Shown: piece by piece, positions 56,414 through 64,000 of the stretch | Position numbering within the stretch: position 1 is the first letter of the stretch | Layout of the letters: every line of letters begins with the position of its first letter | From: Marinobacter koreensis | GTDB lineage: Bacteria > Pseudomonadota > Gammaproteobacteria > Pseudomonadales > Oleiphilaceae | Assembly (NCBI RefSeq): GCF_023156285.1 | Contig: NZ_JAKZAJ010000002.1 | Location: forward strand, 645,917 to 709,916 | Direction of reading: 5' to 3' | Length of the DNA: 64,000 bases | The notes under the pieces: generated by a model | Seen by the model: the letters and a program-made list of their open reading frames with translations, nothing else | What the model was told of the DNA's origin: nothing | The model's database searches: none | Made by a program: the position numbers and the translations under genes

Positions 56414-57541
56414 ATGCGCGTGCACGCTAAGCGGGCAGGTGCCCTGTTGGGTGGACTGATGTTCCCGGCCTGGTCCCAGGCGGACTGGACCCTGAACATG
56501 CGCCCGGGGGTGACCGGCATCAGTAACGATATCTTCAGCCTCCACATGACCATTCTGTGGATCTGCGTCGCCATCGGCATTGTGGTGTTCGGCGTCATGT
56601 TCTGGTCGATCTTTGCGCACCGCAAATCCCAGGGACACAAGGCGTCCAATTTTCACGAGAACACGGTGGTCGAGATTCTCTGGACCATCATACCGTTTGT
56701 GATCCTGGTGATCATGGCCATCCCGGCGACCGCCACCCTGATCAACATGTACGACACCACCGAGCCGGACGTGAATATACGGATCACCGGCTACCAGTGG
56801 AAATGGCAATACCAGTATGTCGATGACAACTTTGGCTACTTTTCGAATCTCGCCACGCCACCCGATCAGATCAGCAACCGCGAGGACAAGGGCGAACACT
56901 ATCTGCTGGAAGTGGATAACCCGCTGATTGTCCCCGTGGGCAAGAAAATACGTTTTCTCGTGACCTCCAACGACGTCATCCACTCCTGGTGGGTGCCCGA
57001 ATTCGGCGTCAAGAAAGACGCCATTCCCGGCTATATCAATGAAACCTGGGCGAAGGTGGATGAGCCTGGAATCTATCGGGGCCAGTGTACCGAGCTGTGC
57101 GGCAAGAACCACGGCTTCATGCCCATCGTGGTCAAGGCCGTGCCCCAGCCCGAGTACGCGGCCTGGGTCAGCGATCAGAAGGCTGCGGCAGAGAAAGAGC
57201 GGGAGCTGACACAGAAAGACTGGACCATGGAGGAACTGATGGCCCGGGGTGAAAAGGTGTATCAGACAACCTGTGCGGCCTGTCACCAGCCCGATGGCTC
57301 GGGCTCACCGCCGGCGTTCCCGGCACTCAATGGCAGCCCGATCGCGACTGGCGACCAGGCGGGACATATCAATGTGGTTTTCAACGGCCGGGCGGGTACC
57401 GCGATGCAGGCCTTCGGAAAACAGTTGAGTGAGGTGGACCTGGCGGCGGTCATCACGTACGAACGCAACGCCTGGGGCAACAAGAAGGGCGATATGGTCA
57501 CACCCAAACAGATACTGGACTACAAGAAAAAGCAGCAGTAA
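56414..57541 (+). CDS. coxB: Cytochrome c oxidase subunit II with fused cytochrome c domain (caa3 type)
   Basis: A 375-residue subunit that receives electrons through CuA. Signal and two membrane helices come first (residues 1-110), then the cupredoxin domain with the CuA ligands His in DVIHSWW and Cys-Cys-His-Met in QCTELCGKNHGFMP. The C-terminal cytochrome c domain has CAACH (about 292-296) and a Met in TAMQAFG. GGAGA precedes the ATG. It heads coxB-coxA-coxC. Confidence 0.96.
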   Translation: MRVHAKRAGALLGGLMFPAWSQADWTLNMRPGVTGISNDIFSLHMTILWICVAIGIVVFGVMFWSIFAHRKSQGHKASNFHENTVVEILWTIIPFVILVIMAIPATATLINMYDTTEPDVNIRITGYQWKWQYQYVDDNFGYFSNLATPPDQISNREDKGEHYLLEVDNPLIVPVGKKIRFLVTSNDVIHSWWVPEFGVKKDAIPGYINETWAKVDEPGIYRGQCTELCGKNHGFMPIVVKAVPQPEYAAWVSDQKAAAEKERELTQKDWTMEELMARGEKVYQTTCAACHQPDGSGSPPAFPALNGSPIATGDQAGHINVVFNGRAGTAMQAFGKQLSEVDLAAVITYERNAWGNKKGDMVTPKQILDYKKKQQ

Positions 57542-57597
57542 TCGACGCCAGATAACAACGATCGCCAGACAAACACGCGGCGAAAACGGGGGGTTTC

Positions 57598-59181
57598 ATG
57601 AGTGCGGTTGCAGATACTCACACCCAGGAGCATCACCACGGTCCGGCCCGGGGCTTCACCCGGTGGTTGCTGACGACCAATCACAAGGACATCGGGACCA
57701 TGTACCTGGTGTTCAGCTTCACCATGTTCCTGTTGGGCGGAAGCATGGCAATGGTCATCCGGGCCGAGCTGTTCCAGCCCGGGCTCCAGATTGTCCAGCC
57801 CGAATTCTTCAACCAGATGACCACGATGCACGGTCTGATCATGGTGTTCGGGGCTGTCATGCCGGCGTTTGTGGGGCTGGCGAACTGGATGATTCCGATG
57901 ATGATCGGGGCGCCGGATATGGCCCTGCCCCGGATGAACAACTGGAGTTTCTGGTTGCTGCCCTGTGCCTTCCTGATCCTGGTGTCGACCCTGTTCATGA
58001 AAGGCGGCGCTCCCAACTTCGGCTGGACTTTCTACGCACCGCTGTCCACCACCTACGGCCCGCCCAGCACTACCTTCTTCATCTTTGCCATTCATATGAT
58101 GGGCATCTCCTCCATCATGGGCGCCATCAACGTAATCGCCACCATCCTCAACCTGCGGGCGCCGGGCATGACCCTGATGAAGATGCCCCTGTTCGTCTGG
58201 ACCTGGCTGATCACCGCCTTCCTGCTGATCGCGGTCATGCCGGTTCTGGCCGGGGTGGTCACCATGATGCTCATGGACATCAACTTCGGCACCAGTTTCT
58301 TTGATGCGTCCGGCGGTGGCGACCCGGTGCTGTTCCAGCATGTGTTCTGGTTCTTCGGACACCCGGAGGTCTACATCATGATCCTGCCGGCGTTCGGCGC
58401 GGTGTCCCATATCATTCCGGCGTTCTCCCGCAAGCCGCTGTTCGGTTACGCATCGATGGTTTATGCGGTGGGCGCCATTGCCCTGCTGTCCTTCGTGGTC
58501 TGGGCGCACCACATGTTCACCGTGGGCATTCCCATCGCAGGGCAACTGTTCTTCATGTACGCGACCATGCTGATCGCGGTGCCGACCGGCGTAAAGGTGT
58601 TCAACTGGGTAGCGACCATGTTCCGTGGCTCCCTCAGCTTTGAAACGCCGATGCTGTTCGCCGTGGCGTTCGTGATCCTGTTCACCATCGGCGGGTTCTC
58701 CGGATTGATGCTGGCCATTGCCCCCTCGGACTTCCAGTACCACGACACCTATTTCGTGGTGGCCCATTTCCACTACGTGCTGGTGCCCGGTGCCATCTTC
58801 GGGATTTTCGCCTCGGCCTACTTCTGGCTGCCCAAATGGACCGGACACATGTACGACGAAACCCTGGGCAAGACCCATTTTTGGCTGTCGTTCATCGGTA
58901 TGAACCTGGCGTTTTTCCCGATGCACTTCCTCGGGCTTGCCGGAATGCCACGGCGGATTCCGGATTACGCATTGCAGTTCGCGGATTTCAATATGGTGTC
59001 GAGCATCGGCGCGTTCACCTTCGGGGCCACCCAGCTTCTGTTCCTGTTCATCGTGATCAAATGCATCCGGGGCGGGAAAGAGGCCCCGGCGAAGCCCTGG
59101 GAAGGTGCCGAGGGACTTGAGTGGACGCTTCCGTCACCGGCGCCCTACCACACCTTCGCAACGCCGCCGGAGGTGAAATAA
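57598..59181 (+). CDS. coxA: Cytochrome c oxidase subunit I
   Basis: The 527-residue catalytic subunit with haem a, haem a3 and CuB. Ligands are visible: TMHGLIMVF (haem a His), FFGHPEVYIMILP (CuB His and the cross-linked Tyr), VWAHHMFT (two CuB His) and VVAHFHYVL (haem a3 and a His). It follows coxB by 56 bases and precedes coxC by only 59. Confidence 0.98.
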   Translation: MSAVADTHTQEHHHGPARGFTRWLLTTNHKDIGTMYLVFSFTMFLLGGSMAMVIRAELFQPGLQIVQPEFFNQMTTMHGLIMVFGAVMPAFVGLANWMIPMMIGAPDMALPRMNNWSFWLLPCAFLILVSTLFMKGGAPNFGWTFYAPLSTTYGPPSTTFFIFAIHMMGISSIMGAINVIATILNLRAPGMTLMKMPLFVWTWLITAFLLIAVMPVLAGVVTMMLMDINFGTSFFDASGGGDPVLFQHVFWFFGHPEVYIMILPAFGAVSHIIPAFSRKPLFGYASMVYAVGAIALLSFVVWAHHMFTVGIPIAGQLFFMYATMLIAVPTGVKVFNWVATMFRGSLSFETPMLFAVAFVILFTIGGFSGLMLAIAPSDFQYHDTYFVVAHFHYVLVPGAIFGIFASAYFWLPKWTGHMYDETLGKTHFWLSFIGMNLAFFPMHFLGLAGMPRRIPDYALQFADFNMVSSIGAFTFGATQLLFLFIVIKCIRGGKEAPAKPWEGAEGLEWTLPSPAPYHTFATPPEVK

Positions 59182-59240
59182 TCTGGCCGGCGGCCAGGTA
59201 ACAGGAAACATCAACAGCGGCTGAGCCATCGGAGAGTGTC

Positions 59241-60128
59241 ATGGCGACGAACCAGACCTATTACGTTCCGGAGCAGAGCAAGTGGCCGATCATCGCAACG
59301 GTGGGCCTGGGGCTGACCCTGTTTGGATTGGCCTCCATTCTTGTCAACGGCAGCCAGGGTGAGAGCACGACGATTCCGTGGACCCTGTTTTTCCTGGGCG
59401 CCCTGATCATGGCCTACATGCTGTTTGGCTGGTTCGGGAATGTCATTCGTGAGAGCCGGGCCGGGCTATACAGTCCGCAGATGGACCGGAGCTTCCGCTG
59501 GGGCATGAGCTGGTTCATTTTCTCCGAGGTGATGTTCTTCGCGGCTTTCTTCGGCGCCCTCTTCTACGTGCGTACGTTCGCGGTGCCCTGGTTGGGCGGC
59601 GAGGGTGACCGGGGATCCTCGGCCATGCTCTGGGACGGATTCCAGGCGACCTGGCCGTTGACCCAGAATCCGGACCCATCGGCCTACCCGGGGCCGAAAG
59701 AGGTGATCGGTCCCTGGGGGCTGCCCCTGATCAACACCATTCTCCTGGTCAGCTCGTCCTTCACAGTGACCGTCGCCCATCACGGCCTCAAGGCCGGCAA
59801 TCGTCAGAAGGTGAAGCTGTGGCTGGCGGCCACCATTGTCCTGGGGCTGTCTTTCCTGACCCTGCAGGCGTTTGAGTACCACCATGCCTATGCGGAGCTG
59901 GACCTGACGCTCAGCTCCGGGATCTACGGCAGCACCTTTTTCATGCTGACCGGCTTCCACGGTGCCCACGTGACCCTTGGCTGCCTGATGCTGATCATCA
60001 TGCTGGTGCGCATATTCAAGGGGCATTTCAGCGCCGATAACCATTTCGGCTTCGAGGCCGCGTCGTGGTACTGGCACTTTGTAGACGTGGTCTGGCTGGG
60101 CCTTTTCGTGTTCGTTTACATCCTCTGA
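59241..60128 (+). CDS. coxC: Cytochrome c oxidase subunit III
   Basis: A 295-residue seven-helix subunit. MSWFIFSEVMFFAAFFGALFY carries the conserved Glu, and LTGFHGAHVTLG and SWYWHFVDVVWLGLF are typical. In Pseudomonas a cox11/ctaG gene lies between coxA and coxC; here only 59 bases separate them. Confidence 0.97.
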   Translation: MATNQTYYVPEQSKWPIIATVGLGLTLFGLASILVNGSQGESTTIPWTLFFLGALIMAYMLFGWFGNVIRESRAGLYSPQMDRSFRWGMSWFIFSEVMFFAAFFGALFYVRTFAVPWLGGEGDRGSSAMLWDGFQATWPLTQNPDPSAYPGPKEVIGPWGLPLINTILLVSSSFTVTVAHHGLKAGNRQKVKLWLAATIVLGLSFLTLQAFEYHHAYAELDLTLSSGIYGSTFFMLTGFHGAHVTLGCLMLIIMLVRIFKGHFSADNHFGFEAASWYWHFVDVVWLGLFVFVYIL

Positions 60129-60135
60129 CCGCGTG

Positions 60136-60339
60136 TCAGGGCGTCGGATTCATGGTCAGACTGCCCTGCCACAAGGCGATCAGGATCACCACCAGGAGCA
60201 GTATGCTGAGCAGGACACGTACCGCCAGTGAGTTGACCACGCGTCGGGTCTTGCCGCCGTCCTTGATCAGGAAGAACAGACCGCTGAACAGGCTGACGAC
60301 GACGGCGAGCAACAGGATAACGATGACGGCTTTAAGCAT
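60136..60339 (-). CDS. DUF2909 twin-transmembrane small protein
   Basis: A 67-residue protein with two membrane helices (AVIVILLLAVVVSLFSGLFFL and VLLSILLLVVILIALW) around a basic loop KDGGKTRRVV. Such twin-helix proteins are a constant companion of gammaproteobacterial cox loci; role unknown. The start at 60339 has CGGAG; the upstream frame is not homologous. It is antisense to the operon and converges on coxC. Confidence 0.88.
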   Translation of the reverse strand: MLKAVIVILLLAVVVSLFSGLFFLIKDGGKTRRVVNSLAVRVLLSILLLVVILIALWQGSLTMNPTP

Positions 60340-60419
60340 GGTCACTCCGGGGATTGTTGGAGGGTGGAGTTTGCCGGACCCGCAGGTTATCGGTACCGAT
60401 GGAACCACTATAGCAGAGC

Positions 60420-61157
60420 ATGTCTGATTCGCGGGTGATGGGACGGGTCTGGCGGCCGGACTGGCGATTACTGTTGTTCTCGGGACTGCTGCTGCCATTG
60501 CTCATTGGCCTGGGCATCTGGCAGCTGGACCGGGCGGGGCAGAAGGAGGCCTTGCTGGCGCGCTGGCAGCGGCAGGCGGAAACCCAGCCCTGGGCGGCGT
60601 TGATGGCATCGAGTCCGGCGTCGGAGCAGCCGGTGCGGGTGACCGGACATTATGGCAGTCACAGCTGGCTGCTGGACAACCGGACCCGGGATGGCCGGCC
60701 GGGGTATGAGGTGATCACGGTGTTTATGCCGGTGGAAGGGCCGAAGGTGCTGGTCAACCGGGGCTGGGTTCCGGCTCCGGAACGACGATCTCAGCTGCCG
60801 GCCATTCAAACGCCTCACGGTCTGGTTACCCTTTCCGGACGGCTCAGCGGCTATCCCGTGCCACCGGTTCTGGGAGCCGAATCCGAGGGTGGTGACCAGT
60901 GGCCCCGACGGGTACAGGCGTTGCCAGAAGACCGGGCCAGCGAGGTAGCCGGGCCGTTGGCCGGCATGATTATCCGGCTGGATGACCAGCCACAGCCCGG
61001 GGCTTATCGGGCGGACTGGGCGCCGGACCTGATGGGGCCAGGCACCCATTACGGCTACGCCGCCCAATGGTTCACGATGGCATTTGTTCTGGTTGTGTTG
61101 ACCGTCGTGGCAAGCTTTCGCAAGACAGGAGCCGATAATGACAATGACAACGGCTGA
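60420..61157 (+). CDS. SURF1 family oxidase assembly protein
   Basis: A 245-residue protein with helices at both ends (LLLFSGLLLPLLIGLGIWQLDRA and YAAQWFTMAFVLVVLTVVASF) and the SURF1 stretches VRVTGHY, VLVNRGWVP and HYGYAAQWF. It helps place haem a in subunit I. Its last 20 bases overlap the next gene. Confidence 0.93.
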   Translation: MSDSRVMGRVWRPDWRLLLFSGLLLPLLIGLGIWQLDRAGQKEALLARWQRQAETQPWAALMASSPASEQPVRVTGHYGSHSWLLDNRTRDGRPGYEVITVFMPVEGPKVLVNRGWVPAPERRSQLPAIQTPHGLVTLSGRLSGYPVPPVLGAESEGGDQWPRRVQALPEDRASEVAGPLAGMIIRLDDQPQPGAYRADWAPDLMGPGTHYGYAAQWFTMAFVLVVLTVVASFRKTGADNDNDNG

Positions 61158-61788
61158 TCGGATTCCCCAGGAACACCGGGCTACGGGCCCGACCCCCGCC
61201 CAGGTGCGCCGCGGTCGCCGAACCGCCTATCTGCTGTTCGCGCTGGGCTTCGGGCCCATGATTCTGGCCACGGTGATGTATTACACCGGTTGGCTCAATC
61301 CGGCGGGCCATACCAACAATGGCCGTCTCATCCAGCCGGCGGTGCCGGTGTCGTCACTGCACCTGCAGACCGATTCCGGTGAGCCCCTGTCGAAACGGTT
61401 CGGACCAACGGTCGCCGAGCCCCAGTGGTTGCTGATCGTGGTTGCCGACCAGTGTGGTCCGGATTGCCAGTCGCTTCTGTACCGGACGCGTCAGGTCAAC
61501 ATCGCGCTTGGCAAGAACGCCAACCGGGTCTCCAGGGCCGCGGCCCTCGGTTCCATCCCGCCGGCGTTGGCCGACAACTGGAACGCGGAGTATCGGTTGA
61601 TGGAGCGTCTGTCACCGGCGGAGGGCGCCACACCGCAATGGCCCGATGGGGTAAACCCGTCCAGGGCGCCCGGCATTCTCCTGGTGGACCCTTTCGGAAA
61701 CCTGATGATGCACTACGACATCGGGAATACCGGCAAAGGCATGCTCGAGGATCTCAAGCACCTGCTGAAGCTGTCCAAGATCGGTTGA
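61138..61788 (+). CDS. Membrane-anchored thioredoxin-fold-like protein with CxxxC motif (PA0111-like)
   Basis: A 216-residue protein with one N-terminal helix (LLFALGFGPMILATVMYYTG) and a periplasmic domain. WLLIVVADQCGPDCQSLLY places a CxxxC where Sco-type proteins have CxxxCP, and PGILLVDPFGNLMMHY resembles a thioredoxin-fold strand pair. It stands where PA0111 stands between SURF1 and ctaA. A copper or thiol role in oxidase assembly is inferred. AGGAG precedes the ATG. Confidence 0.8.
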   Translation: MTMTTADRIPQEHRATGPTPAQVRRGRRTAYLLFALGFGPMILATVMYYTGWLNPAGHTNNGRLIQPAVPVSSLHLQTDSGEPLSKRFGPTVAEPQWLLIVVADQCGPDCQSLLYRTRQVNIALGKNANRVSRAAALGSIPPALADNWNAEYRLMERLSPAEGATPQWPDGVNPSRAPGILLVDPFGNLMMHYDIGNTGKGMLEDLKHLLKLSKIG

Positions 61789-61806
61789 TTCGGGGAGGCG
61801 TACGCC

Positions 61807-62913
61807 ATGAATCTGTCCCACCCAACGGAATCCGTGTCACGCCGGGCCTATCGCACCATGGCCATCTGGGCGACCGCTGCCGCCACCCTGGCGCTGATGG
61901 TGATCATGCTCGGTGCCTGGACGCGGCTGGTGCATGCCGGTCTTGGGTGTCCGGACTGGCCCGGGTGTTACGGGTTCCTGACGGTGCCCCAGAGCGACCA
62001 CTCCATCGCCCTGGCCAATGCCCGCTTCCCCGACACACCGGTGATCGTGGAAAAGGGCTGGCCGGAAATGATCCACCGATACGCGGCCGGAACGCTGGGC
62101 CTCATGGTGTTCGGCCTGGCCGGATGGGCCATCCGTCACCGCAAGGCGGGTGTGCCGATGGCACTGCCCTCGTTTATTGCCGCCTTTATCGTGGTTCAGG
62201 CCGCCTTCGGAATGTGGACCGTGACCCTCAAACTCTGGCCCCAGGTGGTCACCCTGCATCTGCTTGGGGGATTTACCACCCTCAGCCTGCTGACACTGCT
62301 CAGCTTCCGTCTCTGGCGCCGGGCCAGGGGCACGCCCAGACCGCCCGAGACGCCCGCTCTGAATGGCTTCCGGCCCTGGCTGTACGGTGGCATCCTGCTG
62401 GTTGTGCTGCAGATTGCGCTGGGCGCCTGGACGGCGGCCAACTATGCCGCGGTTGCCTGTGTGGACCTGCCTACCTGCCAGGGCGAGTGGTGGCCTGAGG
62501 ATATGGATTTCCGGCATGGCTTTGACGTGACCCAGCAGGTTGGCCCGAACTACCTGGGAGGACAACTCCACGCCAACGGCCGCACCGCGATTCACATGAC
62601 CCACCGGATGGGCGCGCTGGTCGTGGTTGGCTACTTCGCCCTCCTGCTCAGTGCGCTCTGGATGCGGCGCGGCCAGAGCGGCCTCGATCGCTCGATCCTG
62701 CTCGTGGCCGGCGTGCTGGTGGCCCAGGTGACGCTGGGCATGGCCAACGTGCTGCTGCACATTCCGCTGCCGGTTGCTGTGGCGCACAACGCGCTGGGTG
62801 CCGGCCTCCTGCTGTCGACCATTCACCTTGCCTGGCGGCACCATCGCCTGCCTGAGCAACCCCGGGTCCGGGCACCCGGGCCTGCCATCATCAACCGGGG
62901 AGCAACGGTATGA
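61807..62913 (+). CDS. ctaA: Haem A synthase
   Basis: A COX15/CtaA family protein of 368 residues with eight membrane helices that oxidises haem O to haem A. Motifs: GAWTRLVHAGLGCPDWPGCYG (Cys pair), MIHRYAAG, HLLGGFTTL and MTHRMGALVV carrying haem-ligand histidines. A second Cys pair lies in VACVDLPTCQG. It overlaps ctaB by four bases. Confidence 0.96.
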   Translation: MNLSHPTESVSRRAYRTMAIWATAAATLALMVIMLGAWTRLVHAGLGCPDWPGCYGFLTVPQSDHSIALANARFPDTPVIVEKGWPEMIHRYAAGTLGLMVFGLAGWAIRHRKAGVPMALPSFIAAFIVVQAAFGMWTVTLKLWPQVVTLHLLGGFTTLSLLTLLSFRLWRRARGTPRPPETPALNGFRPWLYGGILLVVLQIALGAWTAANYAAVACVDLPTCQGEWWPEDMDFRHGFDVTQQVGPNYLGGQLHANGRTAIHMTHRMGALVVVGYFALLLSALWMRRGQSGLDRSILLVAGVLVAQVTLGMANVLLHIPLPVAVAHNALGAGLLLSTIHLAWRHHRLPEQPRVRAPGPAIINRGATV

Positions 62914-63830
62914 GCGAATCTGTGAAAACACTGCCAGCCCCATCTCCCGTGGAGGCCACTGGCCAAACCCTCTCCTGGCGCGATTTCCTGGAACTGACCA
63001 AGCCCAGGGTCGTTGCCCTGATGATCCTGACCTCGGTGATTGGCATGTTGCTGGCCATGCCGGGCGTCCCGGACTGGACCGTGTTGGTGCTGGGTAACCT
63101 GGGCATTGCCCTGCTGGCCGGTGCGGCCGCCGTGGTCAACCATGTGGTGGACCAGAAAGTGGACACGGTAATGGCCCGGACCCGGAAACGTCCGGTTGCC
63201 ACCGGACGGATTGCCCCTATGGACGCGCTGATTTTTGCCGCCACCCTGGCCGCCGTCGGCATGCTGGTGTTGATGCTGTGGATCAACCATCTCACCGCCT
63301 GGCTGACCCTGGCGTCCCTGGTTGGATACGCGGGCGTGTACACCCTGTTCCTGAAACGGGCGACACCCCAGAATATCGTGATCGGCGGGCTGGCCGGTGC
63401 CATGCCGCCGCTATTGGGCTGGACCGCGGTGACCGGCCAGATCGAGGGACATGCCCTGTTGCTGGTCCTGATCATCTTCGCCTGGACCCCGCCACACTTC
63501 TGGGCTTTGGCGATCCATCGCAAAGAGGAATACGCCAAGGCCGGCATACCCATGCTGCCGGTGACTCACGGCAACTCCTACACCGAACTGCACATCCTGC
63601 TCTATACCCTGATGTTGCTGGCCGTGAGCCTGCTACCTTTTGTCACGGGTATGTCCGGCGGCATCTACCTCATCGGTGCCCTGATCCTCGGTTTACGCTT
63701 TGTCCACTACGCCATCCGGTTGCTGAAAGGCGATGATCGCCGGGTGGCCCTCAATACCTTCAAATATTCCATCACTTACCTGATGACGCTGTTTGTGGTA
63801 ATTCTGGTGGACCACTTTGTGTTTTTCTGA
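62910..63830 (+). CDS. ctaB: Protohaem IX farnesyltransferase (haem O synthase)
   Basis: A 306-residue UbiA-family prenyltransferase. The two Asp-rich motifs are NHVVDQKVDTVMARTRKRP and the YTLFLKR region; WTPPHFWALAIHRKEEY is diagnostic. It converts haem b to haem o for CtaA. The sco gene often found next would lie beyond the contig end. Confidence 0.97.
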   Translation: MSESVKTLPAPSPVEATGQTLSWRDFLELTKPRVVALMILTSVIGMLLAMPGVPDWTVLVLGNLGIALLAGAAAVVNHVVDQKVDTVMARTRKRPVATGRIAPMDALIFAATLAAVGMLVLMLWINHLTAWLTLASLVGYAGVYTLFLKRATPQNIVIGGLAGAMPPLLGWTAVTGQIEGHALLLVLIIFAWTPPHFWALAIHRKEEYAKAGIPMLPVTHGNSYTELHILLYTLMLLAVSLLPFVTGMSGGIYLIGALILGLRFVHYAIRLLKGDDRRVALNTFKYSITYLMTLFVVILVDHFVFF

Positions 63831-63848
63831 CGAATAACCCTAATTTGC

Positions 63849-63924
63849 CGGGCGGGGGTGGGGAGTGTTTCTGCCGGGAAAAAGATGTCTGAGCGAAGCG
63901 AGTTATTTTTCCCAGAAGAAACAT
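63849..63924 (+). repeat. Dispersed palindromic repeat, copy C (truncated)
   Basis: Shares 54 exact bases with copy A (reverse strand of 45269-45360), including core GATGTCTGAGCGAAGCGAG. The second arm is cut after AGAAGAAACAT by the G run. The contig ends inside a repeat. Confidence 0.85.

Positions 63925-64000
<76 letters not shown>

Overview
The window reads as a chromosomal segment of a high-GC marine gammaproteobacterium, most likely Marinobacter or a close relative. Two things point there. First, the blocks glyQS, trkA-rsmB-fmt-def / LysM-dprA-tsaC-hemF-aroE and coxBA-C...ctaAB follow the order known from the origin-proximal part of Pseudomonas chromosomes. Second, the accessory genes (arcDABC, DUF3034/EAL cluster, PA4642 family, YheV) are of types seen in Marinobacter. 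This is inferred from protein content and order only; no 16S gene is present.

Layout: (1) 1-7.1 kb, DNA repair: the 5' part of recC, divergent from a FAN1-type VRR nuclease that overlaps an XPD/DinG-type iron-sulfur helicase with its own N-terminal RecB-like nuclease. (2) 7.1-13.2 kb: a type II sulfide:quinone oxidoreductase and an arginine deiminase operon arcD-A-B-C. (3) 13.5-22.8 kb: a defence island, a type I restriction-modification operon (hsdR, hsdM, hsdS) carrying an inserted AAA ATPase/TOPRIM-like pair with its own promoter and a terminal DUF3800 gene. It abuts the 3' end of tRNA-Pro(CGG), and an imperfect copy of that tRNA end lies at the far border. (4) 23.1-31.5 kb: two potassium uptake systems (KtrAB and TrkH/TrkA) around glyQS. 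(5) 31.5-39.4 kb: translation, competence and metabolism (rsmB, fmt, def, LysM protein, dprA, tsaC, hemF, aroE). (6) 39.4-47.3 kb: MotA/MotB-type stator, Hsp20, gamma-carbonic anhydrase, oligopeptidase A, YheV and an antiporter-like permease, with three kinds of palindromic repeat between genes. (7) 47.4-54.7 kb: c-di-GMP genes, including a tightly overlapping five-gene operon: unknown protein, cupredoxin, GGDEF-EAL, DUF3034 and a lipoprotein truncated haemoglobin. (8) 54.9-63.8 kb: a MATE transporter, then a cytochrome caa3-type oxidase locus (coxB, coxA, coxC, SURF1, a CxxxC protein, ctaA, ctaB) with no cox11/ctaG in the usual place.

The last 76 bases are a pure G run directly after a truncated dispersed repeat. 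This is almost certainly a contig-end sequencing artefact, not biology.

The genes fit a facultatively anaerobic, respiratory marine lifestyle: an aerobic haem-copper oxidase, sulfide oxidation into the quinone pool, arginine fermentation for ATP when oxygen is short, and redundant K+ uptake for osmotic adaptation. The most novel-looking parts are the cupredoxin/EAL/DUF3034/globin operon, the AAA-TOPRIM insert in the hsd locus, the FAN1 plus nuclease-helicase pair, and an orphan promoter-terminator unit (a possible small RNA) at the edge of the defence island.
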